Below the pieces are notes generated by a model. It did not search any database. It saw only the letters and a program-made list of their open reading frames with translations, and was not told where the DNA came from. From the NCBI RefSeq assembly GCF_016756315.1, contig NZ_AP024235.1:62001-126000 (forward strand): 64,000 nucleotides of DNA, given 5' to 3'. The translations under genes were made by a program, and so were the position numbers. The stretch comes from Alteromonas sp. KC3. GTDB lineage: Bacteria; Pseudomonadota; Gammaproteobacteria; Enterobacterales; Alteromonadaceae. This document shows positions 38,032-45,453 of the stretch, piece by piece (within the stretch, counting starts at the first letter, position 1; each line of letters begins with the position of its first letter).

Positions 38032-39186
38032 TTATCTGCGTTTAGGGAATATGTCCATGTACTTAGCAATAATGCCAAGCATCATTTCGTCACTGCCGCC
38101 CGCTATCGACAGTATGCGGGTGTCGCGATACGCGCGTGCTACGGGGTTATCCCACATAAAGCCCATACCCCCCCAATACTGCAGGCACCCATCAGTAACT
38201 TGTCGCCACAATCGGCCGCTTTTCAATTTCGCGATAGACGCTAAGTATGTGGCGTCTTTACCATCTATGTGCTCTTGGCAGGCTTGCCACGTTAACGCGC
38301 GAAGTGCTTCTACTTCGCTTTGTAATTCGGCTAGCTTGAAGTGAACAGTTTGATTGTTAATTACCGGCTGCCCAAAGGTATGACGCTCTTTAGTCCATTC
38401 AATAGTGTCGGTAATGATGCGTTCCATGCCTTTAAGCGCGCTCGCCGCCGCGTACATTCGCTCTTCCTGAAATTGCATCATTTGCATGGTGAAACCTTTG
38501 TTCTCTTCACCAATTAGAAAACGTTTTGGCACTCTCACGTCGTCAAAGAAAATTTGCCCAGTGTCACTGGCGCGCATTCCAAGTTTATTGAGTGGTTTAC
38601 TGATAGTGATGCCAGGGGTGTTGAGCGGTACTACAATTAGCGATTTATTGGCGTGAACTTGTCCATCACTGGTGTTGGCGAGAAGACAAATCCAATCGGC
38701 TTGTGTAGCATTCGTTATCCACATTTTTGTACCGTTGATGACATAGTCGTCGCCCTCGGTTCTGGCAGTGGTTTTAAGCCCTGCTACATCAGAGCCCGCT
38801 CCGGGCTCACTGACACCTATACAGGCCACCATATCGCCTGCAATCGCCGGCGCTAAAAAATCTCGCTTGAGTTCATCGCTACCAAAACGCGCCAATGCGG
38901 GTGTTGCCATATCGGTTTGTACGCCAATCGCCATGGGTACAGAGCCACCATAAGCACGGCCAATTTCTTCAGCAAATACAAGGTTGTAGCTGTAATCTAA
39001 ACCTGACCCACCGTATGCTTCAGGCTTTTGAATACCCAATAGCCCCAAGTTACCCATTTTCTTAAAGAGGGCATGAAGTGGTGCTATTCCTTCGTGCTCC
39101 CACTCGTCGATGAAGGGGTCCATTTCTTGGTTAACAAAATCATGAACGGTTTTTCTTAAGGCATCGTGCTCTTCAGTAAATTGCAT
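38032..39186 (-). CDS. Acyl-CoA dehydrogenase (AtuD-like position)
   Basis: A 384-aa FAD acyl-CoA dehydrogenase. It has VSEPGAGSDVAGLKT, the WITNATQADW flavin-binding strand, the ERMYAA region and a terminal YRDTRILSIAGGSDEMML, in which the usual catalytic Glu-containing segment is recognisable. It is the first gene of the operon, with GGAG upstream of ATG 39186. By analogy with AtuD it would oxidise a citronellyl-type CoA; isovaleryl-CoA-like substrates are the alternative. Confidence 0.87.
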   Translation of the reverse strand: MQFTEEHDALRKTVHDFVNQEMDPFIDEWEHEGIAPLHALFKKMGNLGLLGIQKPEAYGGSGLDYSYNLVFAEEIGRAYGGSVPMAIGVQTDMATPALARFGSDELKRDFLAPAIAGDMVACIGVSEPGAGSDVAGLKTTARTEGDDYVINGTKMWITNATQADWICLLANTSDGQVHANKSLIVVPLNTPGITISKPLNKLGMRASDTGQIFFDDVRVPKRFLIGEENKGFTMQMMQFQEERMYAAASALKGMERIITDTIEWTKERHTFGQPVINNQTVHFKLAELQSEVEALRALTWQACQEHIDGKDATYLASIAKLKSGRLWRQVTDGCLQYWGGMGFMWDNPVARAYRDTRILSIAGGSDEMMLGIIAKYMDIFPKRR

Positions 39187-39245
39187 CCCTTGTCTCCACA
39201 AAATTGAGCCTGTATTCATAGTAATTTTGTGAAAATAATGTTAAC

Positions 39246-39317
39246 AGTGTGACTTGGGACAATTAATTGGCCATTCGGGCCACTAATGTGATTTTGGCAA
39301 TAGTGTGACTTCGGGCA
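39246..39317. promoter_or_regulatory. Candidate operator repeats between atu-like operon and GlxA-type regulator
   Basis: Three related sites: AGTGTGACTTGGGACA (39246-39261), AATGTGATTTTGGCA (39285-39299) and AGTGTGACTTCGGGCA (39302-39317). The last two start 17 bp apart. A palindrome TGGCC-ATTCG-GGCCA (39268-39282) lies between the first two. AraC-type regulators commonly use direct half-sites, so the divergent regulator is the natural candidate binder. Confidence 0.5.
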
Positions 39318-39388
39318 GGTTAATACCACTTAGATGCGCAGTTACTATTACGGCCATACGCAAAAGGGTTATGCAAAAAAGGACAAGC

Positions 39389-40393
39389 ATGCTAAATCAC
39401 GTCACGCTATTTGCCAGCGAGAACACCATGGGCCTTAGTATGGGTCTGACTCACGATGTACTAAAGTTCGCTTCAGATTTGCAAGAAAAACTATTTGGAA
39501 TGCCTATCGCGATTAAGCTGGTAACCATTGACGGAAAACCCACGAAAACCTTTAGCGGCCTAGCAATCATTCCCGATTGCGCACTTGCTGATATTACTGA
39601 AACTGACTTGGTGCTGCTGCACAGCGTATGGGGAGACGTTGATACTTTATTGACTCAGCAAGAAGAATTGTATCCAAAGCTTCGATTGTGGCATGAACAG
39701 GGTATACCTATTATGGCTGCTGCCACGGGCGCATACTTTCTCGCAAAAGCTGGCTTACTTGATGACCGGATGAGTACAACGCACTGGCATAAGCAAGCGC
39801 ATTTTGCAAAATCGTTCCCCAAAGTAGACGTAAGAACCGATCGCTTTATTACCGCAACGGGTGAGCTTTATTGCTCAGCTGGCTTAAATGCAGCCATAGA
39901 AATTATTGTCTACTTGGTGTCTCGAATGTCGAGCGAAAAAGTAGGCGAAGCGATAGAGCAAACATTCTTGGTGGACTTCCGTCGAGGCGTTACCAGCGAT
40001 ATGGCATCAATTAATCACCAAACTTATCACCAAGATGACGATATTCTAACTGTGCAGCAATGGTTAGAAATCCATTTCACTGAGCAGATCAGTGTTGCGG
40101 ATATGGCTGCGAAAGTGAATATGACAGAGCGAACTTTCAAGCGTCGTTTTAAAGACGCAACGGGCGAAACGCCACTTGGTTACTTGCAGCAACTGCGAAT
40201 TGAACAAGGCAAAGAATACCTAAAGCATAGTGACAAAAGTGCTGAAGAAATCGCGTGGGCCGTGGGGTATCAAGACCCTGGTCACTTTAACCGGTTGTTC
40301 AAGCGAACATTCGGTATGAATGTGTCTACATGGCGTAAGCAGTATCGTAACAAGTCACGTTCTACCCAATATCAAAGCAAAGCGATAAATTAA
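39389..40393 (+). CDS. GlxA-family transcriptional regulator (DJ-1/PfpI-like + AraC HTH)
   Basis: A 334-aa regulator. Residues 1-190 are a class I amidotransferase-like (DJ-1/PfpI) sensor domain. The nucleophile-elbow position reads AAATGAYFLA, without the usual Cys, so the domain is likely a ligand sensor. The last about 100 residues are a double AraC/XylS HTH (ISVADMAAKVNMTERTFKRR and AWAVGYQDPGHFNRLFKR). AAAAAAGGA precedes the ATG. It is divergent from the atu-like operon and the likely regulator of it. It overlaps the kinase gene end by 4 bp. Confidence 0.88.
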   Translation: MLNHVTLFASENTMGLSMGLTHDVLKFASDLQEKLFGMPIAIKLVTIDGKPTKTFSGLAIIPDCALADITETDLVLLHSVWGDVDTLLTQQEELYPKLRLWHEQGIPIMAAATGAYFLAKAGLLDDRMSTTHWHKQAHFAKSFPKVDVRTDRFITATGELYCSAGLNAAIEIIVYLVSRMSSEKVGEAIEQTFLVDFRRGVTSDMASINHQTYHQDDDILTVQQWLEIHFTEQISVADMAAKVNMTERTFKRRFKDATGETPLGYLQQLRIEQGKEYLKHSDKSAEEIAWAVGYQDPGHFNRLFKRTFGMNVSTWRKQYRNKSRSTQYQSKAIN

Positions 40394-41742
40394 AACACCA
40401 AACTAAAACACGCGCCGCCACTTTCAAGGTTTCTTACGTTAACTTGACCGCCATGCGCCACCATTATTTGCTGAGTTAGCGCAAGCCCAACGCCTGTGCC
40501 TTCACGCTTGGTAGTGAAAAACGGTACAAACACTTTACTGATAATGTCATCGGCTACACCAGGCCCGTTATCGGCTATTTCAATCACACATCTACTGCGC
40601 TTGGTTAGGTGGACACCAATGGTTACCTTGGGGTTGTTACTTTGACTAAGCGCATGCTCTGCGTTATGCATAATGTTCACGATGATTTGCTCAATCATGC
40701 TTCTGTCGGCGTCTATCAAAATAGGTGCTGAGCCCAGCTGCATATCAATAGTTATGCCTTTTTGCTGCCAAGATTGAGCAAACACGGCAATCGTTTGCTC
40801 TAGTAACTCGTTGACCTTCACAGATTGCAAATTGGGGGCGGGTAAACGCGTGAGTTTTTTATAACTACCTACAAACTGCATTAACCCGTTACTGCGGCGA
40901 GATAGGGTATCAGCAGCATGTTCTACATCATCCAAGTCGGCCAACAGCATGTCGCTGTGCTGGTAGTTTTGCTTAATATCTTTCACTAAGTGCGATGTGG
41001 TATCAGCTAGCGACGCAACGGGCGTAATACTATTCATGATTTCGTGGGTAAGCACGCGAACCAGTGCTTGCCATGCCTGTAACTGCGCTAAGCCCAACTC
41101 GCTATTGATATCTTGTAAGCTGATAAGCTTTTCTTGTTTACCGGCAATAATAATATGCGATACCGACACGGTCAGTTTATGAGTGCTGCCATCGGCTTCA
41201 AATTCAACAAGCTCTTTTTCGCCGGGCCTAATATTGACCAAGGTGGTGGCTAAGTGCGAAGAAAAATGTGCTAAGTCATGCTTGTCTTTTACCAGAACGG
41301 TGCCAAATAACTTACGAGCATTGTGATTCCACAGCACTATTTCGCCATTTTCATATAGGCTTAACAGCGGTACAGGCACTTGTTCAACGAGTGCTTTTAA
41401 GTGCCGAAGTGTTTGCTCTTGTTCGGTACGTTTTTGCTGAAGGTCGCTTAAAATACCAGTAAAGGTCTCGCCCAGTTTTTCAAAACCGCTTCCAAACTCA
41501 GGGTACGCAAAGCGTTGAGTCAGTTCGCCATGGCGTACCGATTCCAAAAAGCGGGTAAGTTCAGCATTGGTTTTGCTAACAAACTTTCTGGTTTCAAAGC
41601 CAAGGCCTACAGCCACTATTACGGTAAGTACAAATGTTGCTGTGTAGCCTGGGGTGAACCACAAAAATGCTGCTAAGGCTACCGATGCCATTAAGCAGCA
41701 CACGCGTATGCTTAGTAATAGCGAAAATCGATTAAAGCCCAT
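40390..41742 (-). CDS. Sensor histidine kinase (NtrB/NtrY-like) for sigma-54 regulator
   Basis: A 450-aa kinase. Two adjacent membrane helices in the first about 65 residues come before a HAMP-like linker and a PAS domain (VEQVPVPLLSLYENGEIVLW). The H-box is RVLTHEIMNSITPVASL. The N-box is NIMHNAEHAL, and the G-boxes are IADNGPGVADD and GTGVGLAL. No large periplasmic domain is present, so it senses a membrane or cytoplasmic signal. It overlaps the regulator gene by 11 bp. Confidence 0.92.
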   Translation of the reverse strand: MGFNRFSLLLSIRVCCLMASVALAAFLWFTPGYTATFVLTVIVAVGLGFETRKFVSKTNAELTRFLESVRHGELTQRFAYPEFGSGFEKLGETFTGILSDLQQKRTEQEQTLRHLKALVEQVPVPLLSLYENGEIVLWNHNARKLFGTVLVKDKHDLAHFSSHLATTLVNIRPGEKELVEFEADGSTHKLTVSVSHIIIAGKQEKLISLQDINSELGLAQLQAWQALVRVLTHEIMNSITPVASLADTTSHLVKDIKQNYQHSDMLLADLDDVEHAADTLSRRSNGLMQFVGSYKKLTRLPAPNLQSVKVNELLEQTIAVFAQSWQQKGITIDMQLGSAPILIDADRSMIEQIIVNIMHNAEHALSQSNNPKVTIGVHLTKRSRCVIEIADNGPGVADDIISKVFVPFFTTKREGTGVGLALTQQIMVAHGGQVNVRNLESGGACFSLVF

Positions 41743-43195
41743 GTTTTTCCATCCGTCGATAAAGGGCAGCCCGTGTAAGCCCAAGTGCTTTTGCGGCATG
41801 ACTAATGTTATAGCGGTAGGCTTTGAGTGCCTTGGCAATAGTCTGCTTTTCAATTTCTTCTAAGTTAAATTGTTCGCCCGCCGCGCTGGTGGGTTGTGTT
41901 AATTCTGGTGGTGCCGTTGAATGAGCAGATGCTATGTCTTGTACTGCATGCTCGCTTTGCAAGGCAGGTATTTGTGATGTTACTGATGTTACAGCATGGC
42001 TAAGCTGGAAGTCCTCTACACGCAATTCATCGCCATTACATAAAATGACAGCGCGCTCTATGGCGTGTTTAAGCTCGCGTATATTGCCGGGCCACGAGTA
42101 AGCAAGAAATGCATCTTGTAACGCAGCGCTTAAACGAATACCGTCTTTGACATATTTTCGTGCGTAATCTGCCAAGTACATAGTGGCAATGGGGATAATG
42201 TCCTCTTGTCGTTGACGCAAAGCGGGTAATGTAAGTTCAACGGTGTTGAGTCTAAATAACAAGTCTTGGCGAAAACGGCGTTCGTCGCGTAATTGGTCTA
42301 TGGGCATATTGGTGGCAGCCAATATCCGTACGTTAAAGGGCGTTGCTTTATTTGCGCCAACGGGTGTAACTTCGCGCTGGGCAAGTACTGCAAGCAGTTT
42401 GGCTTGCAAATGCATTGGTAAATTACCAATTTCATCTAAAAACAACGTACCGCCATTGGCAGCTAAAATTCGCCCTACGCGATCGTCCATCGCGCCTGTG
42501 AATGCCCCTTTTTTGTGGCCGAATAATTCACTTTCAAATAACGACTCTGGCACCGCACCTAAGTCCACCGTAATAAAAACGTTGTCGCTACGCGTGCTTC
42601 TATCGTGAATAGCCCGTGCTATAACCTCTTTACCCGTGCCGTTTTCACCCAGTATCAACACATTGGCATCGGTAGGGGCGCAGCGCTCTACAATATTCAT
42701 TACGGGTTTCATTGCACTTGCGCTGGCAATGAAAGGCTGACTGTTTTTGCTTGTTAGCTTGGTGAGCGTTTGGTTCGTTTGGCGTAGCGCGCTTGCTTCA
42801 CCGCGTGACTGTCCTAATTTTACCGCAGAAGAAACTGTCGCTATTACCTTTTCGTTCTGCCATGGCTTAGCAATAAAATCGGTTGCGCCGCGTTTCATAA
42901 CTTCAACAGCGGTATCAATACCGCCATGTGCCGTAATCATAATAACTACCGCTTGTGGATCGATAGCAATGATTTTATCTAACCAATTATACCCTTGCTC
43001 GCCAGTACTCTCGCCGGGCCCAAAATTCATATCAAGCAATATGGCATCAAATTGATGTTCGCTCAGTAATACAGGGATGTGTTCGGGTTGGTTACAAATT
43101 CTAACGTCTGAAAAAAAGCGCTTAAGCAGCAGTTTTCCTGCCACCAAGATATCTTCATCATCATCTACCAGTAACACGCTTCCTTGTTGCTTCAT
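41732..43195 (-). CDS. Sigma-54-dependent response regulator (NtrC family)
   Basis: A 487-aa activator. The receiver domain has the phospho-acceptor in [10 protein letters not shown]. The AAA+ domain has [18 protein letters not shown] (Walker A), [13 protein letters not shown] with the intact sigma-54 contact loop, and [11 protein letters not shown] Fis-type HTH ends the protein ([19 protein letters not shown]). It is divergent from the exporter genes, whose upstream region holds matching enhancer-like repeats and a -24/-12 candidate. Confidence 0.94.
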   Translation of the reverse strand: MKQQGSVLLVDDDEDILVAGKLLLKRFFSDVRICNQPEHIPVLLSEHQFDAILLDMNFGPGESTGEQGYNWLDKIIAIDPQAVVIMITAHGGIDTAVEVMKRGATDFIAKPWQNEKVIATVSSAVKLGQSRGEASALRQTNQTLTKLTSKNSQPFIASASAMKPVMNIVERCAPTDANVLILGENGTGKEVIARAIHDRSTRSDNVFITVDLGAVPESLFESELFGHKKGAFTGAMDDRVGRILAANGGTLFLDEIGNLPMHLQAKLLAVLAQREVTPVGANKATPFNVRILAATNMPIDQLRDERRFRQDLLFRLNTVELTLPALRQRQEDIIPIATMYLADYARKYVKDGIRLSAALQDAFLAYSWPGNIRELKHAIERAVILCNGDELRVEDFQLSHAVTSVTSQIPALQSEHAVQDIASAHSTAPPELTQPTSAAGEQFNLEEIEKQTIAKALKAYRYNISHAAKALGLTRAALYRRMEKHGL

Positions 43196-43216
43196 GTTAT
43201 CCCCATAGCTGTCCTA

Positions 43217-43256
43217 GTGTTCATTAACGTACACCAACTGTTCATAAACGTACACC
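43217..43256. promoter_or_regulatory. Twin enhancer-like operators upstream of the exporter operon
   Basis: GTGTTCATTAACGTACAC (43217-43234) and CTGTTCATAAACGTACAC (43238-43255) share 16 of 18 bases, and the two are 21 bp apart, i.e. two helical turns. Each is an imperfect palindrome with GTGT/ACAC ends. This looks like a dimer-pair site for the neighbouring NtrC-type regulator. Confidence 0.6.
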
Positions 43257-43319
43257 TGATGTAATTCAAATATTCGTGCTTAATCATTAAATCTATTAAA
43301 AATCAGTGCCTTGTGATTA

Positions 43320-43334
43320 TGGAATGCTTCTTGT
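43320..43334 (+). promoter_or_regulatory. Candidate sigma-54 (-24/-12) promoter
   Basis: TGGAATGCTTCTTGT keeps GG and TTG at the sigma-54 spacing (consensus TGGCACG-N4-TTGCW); the -12 C is T here. It lies about 65 bp downstream of the twin operators and about 115 bp upstream of the first exporter gene. Confidence 0.5.
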
Positions 43335-43448
43335 GTTAGTCATCACAAGATAACGTCCATCACTGTAGGTTGATATAGCAAAGGCTGTACCTAGCTGAAC
43401 GAGTTGTGACGAACACATATAACCGTTAACCAATGAAAAAGAGTAGCC

Positions 43449-44747
43449 ATGACTCAACTTAGCAGCATAGACGCGAAAGCCAAGTCAGCACATTCAGGCG
43501 CAACTATGGACAGAAAGGTGAAGAAAGCAAAGCCGTGGTACACCACGCCATACGTGCTAATTGCCGTAGCCTTGTTTGTATTGTTTGGTTTTTATAAGGC
43601 GTTCACTTTCGAAAGTAAAAGCTTGTCAGTCGACGGGCAGCGTTTATCTGTAGCTAGCGTGACACGCGGCACATTTGAAGACTTTATTCCCGTTAGAGGG
43701 CGAGTAGTGCCAAGTCGTACACTGTATTTAGATGCCATTGAAGGCGGTAGAGTTGAGCGCATTTTAGTTGAAGACGGTGCGCAGCTAGCGGCGGGCGATC
43801 TCATTGTAGAACTGTCAAATGCCAGCCTACAACTGAATGTACTAGGCAATGAGGCGCGGGTTGCCGAGCAGCTTAACAATATTCGCAGTATTGAATTAAA
43901 CCTTGAACAAAATCGCTTGCAGCATAAGCGTGATTTGGTCGATATCGAATACCAAATTAAGCTACTTACTCGCAAGCTAGAACGCGAAGCGTCACTGTTA
44001 GCGACTAACTCTATTAGTCAATCTCAATACGACGATACCGCAGACGAGTTGTATTGGTATAAACAGCGCTTAGCACTTACCAAAGAAAGCCAGGCATCTG
44101 ATGCGCGAATGCAAGAGTCACAACTCGCCTTCTTAAAAAGTACAGGCGAACGCCTAGAGCACAATCTAGAAATATCACGCAAAAACCTTGAGAACATGAA
44201 TGTACGCGCGCCAGTGGGCGGCAAATTGTCTGGTTTTAGTGTTGAAGTGGGCCAAAGCATTGGTCGCGGTGAACGCTTAGGTCAAATTGATACACCAGAC
44301 GACTTTAAAGTGAGTGTGCTGGTGGACGAGTTTTATCTTCCGCGTATCGATTTAGGGCAGCAAGCGGTGTTTGACGATTATCAGCTCACTATCAGCAAAA
44401 TTTATCCGCAGGTGCAAAACGGCCAGTTTGAAGTTGACCTTACCTTTAACCAACAACAGCCATCAGATATTCGCCGTGGCCAAACCTTACAAATGAAGCT
44501 CACTTTGGGGGATGCCAGTGAAGCCGTACTTATTCCCAACAGTGCGTTTTATCAAGACACGGGGGGGAACTGGGTATTTGTTGTGAGTAGCGATGGCACA
44601 CAGGCTACTCGTCGCAGTGTACGACTGGGCAGACGCAACAACAACGCTATTGAAGTTATTGAAGGCTTATCGGTTGGCGAACAAGTGATAACGAGCTCAT
44701 ACGCCGACTATCTAGACATGCAAGTTTTATATATTGACCAGAAATGA
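43449..44747 (+). CDS. HlyD/MacA-family periplasmic adaptor subunit
   Basis: A 432-aa membrane-fusion protein. It has one N-terminal TM (YVLIAVALFVLFGFYKAF), a barrel-sandwich half (GGRVERILVEDGAQLAAGDLIVEL) and a long coiled coil at about 125-235. The second barrel half follows (VRAPVGGKLSGFSVEVGQSI), then beta-barrel and membrane-proximal domains. It should bridge the FtsX-type ABC permease encoded downstream to an outer-membrane duct, which is not encoded here. Confidence 0.9.
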   Translation: MTQLSSIDAKAKSAHSGATMDRKVKKAKPWYTTPYVLIAVALFVLFGFYKAFTFESKSLSVDGQRLSVASVTRGTFEDFIPVRGRVVPSRTLYLDAIEGGRVERILVEDGAQLAAGDLIVELSNASLQLNVLGNEARVAEQLNNIRSIELNLEQNRLQHKRDLVDIEYQIKLLTRKLEREASLLATNSISQSQYDDTADELYWYKQRLALTKESQASDARMQESQLAFLKSTGERLEHNLEISRKNLENMNVRAPVGGKLSGFSVEVGQSIGRGERLGQIDTPDDFKVSVLVDEFYLPRIDLGQQAVFDDYQLTISKIYPQVQNGQFEVDLTFNQQQPSDIRRGQTLQMKLTLGDASEAVLIPNSAFYQDTGGNWVFVVSSDGTQATRRSVRLGRRNNNAIEVIEGLSVGEQVITSSYADYLDMQVLYIDQK

Positions 44748-44757
44748 GGGACGAACA

Positions 44758-45438
44758 ATGTTGAAAATGAACGATCTTAAGCGAATTTACCAAACTGACG
44801 AAGTTGAAACACTTGCCCTCAACGGGGTCAATATCGAAATAGAAAAAGGCGAGTTTGTGGCCATTATGGGTCCCTCGGGCTGCGGAAAATCAACGCTGTT
44901 AAACATAATTGGTATGCTGGATAACCCAAGTACGGGCGAGTACTGGTTTAATGATGAAAACATTGCTGACTATAACGAATCTCAGCTTTCGAAAATCAGA
45001 AAGCACCACATTGGCTTTATTTTTCAAAACTTTAACCTGATTGATGAACTTACCGTGCAAGAGAATATCGAGCTTGCGCTGCTCTATCACAACATCAGTG
45101 CAAGTGAGCGCAAGAAGCGCGTTGCTGAGGTTATGGACAAGGTTGGCATTGCCCATCGTGCCAAGCACATGCCGGGGCAACTTTCAGGCGGTCAGCAGCA
45201 GCGAGTTGCAGTTGCACGCGCCGTGGTTGGCGGGCAGTCGATGATCCTTGCCGATGAACCAACGGGGAACCTAGACAGTGCCCATGGTCAAGAAGTAATG
45301 GAAATGCTGCAGGCACTCAACGACGAAGGAACCACTATTGTCATGGTGACACACAGCCCGTCACACGCTGACTACGCACGACGCACAATCCACTTATTCG
45401 ATGGCCACGTGGTTACCGAAAATGTGAAAGCGGCATAA
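44758..45438 (+). CDS. ABC transporter ATP-binding protein (MacB/LolD type)
   Basis: A 226-aa ATPase. Walker A is GPSGCGKST, the Q-loop is FIFQNFNLIDELTV, the signature is LSGGQQQRVAVARA, Walker B is MILADEPTGNLDS and the H-loop follows. It is the stand-alone equivalent of the MacB nucleotide-binding domain. ATG 44758 follows GAGGGACGAAC; the adaptor stop lies just upstream. Confidence 0.95.
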   Translation: MLKMNDLKRIYQTDEVETLALNGVNIEIEKGEFVAIMGPSGCGKSTLLNIIGMLDNPSTGEYWFNDENIADYNESQLSKIRKHHIGFIFQNFNLIDELTVQENIELALLYHNISASERKKRVAEVMDKVGIAHRAKHMPGQLSGGQQQRVAVARAVVGGQSMILADEPTGNLDSAHGQEVMEMLQALNDEGTTIVMVTHSPSHADYARRTIHLFDGHVVTENVKAA

Positions 45439-45453
45439 CGGCAGGGTAGCACT

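Noticed and set aside
28260..39186. Reading the operon as leucine/isovalerate (liu) catabolism
   Set aside because: There is no HMG-CoA lyase gene, while AtuA and a ligase are present. The carboxylase alone cannot distinguish the two, so the liu reading is kept only as an alternative.
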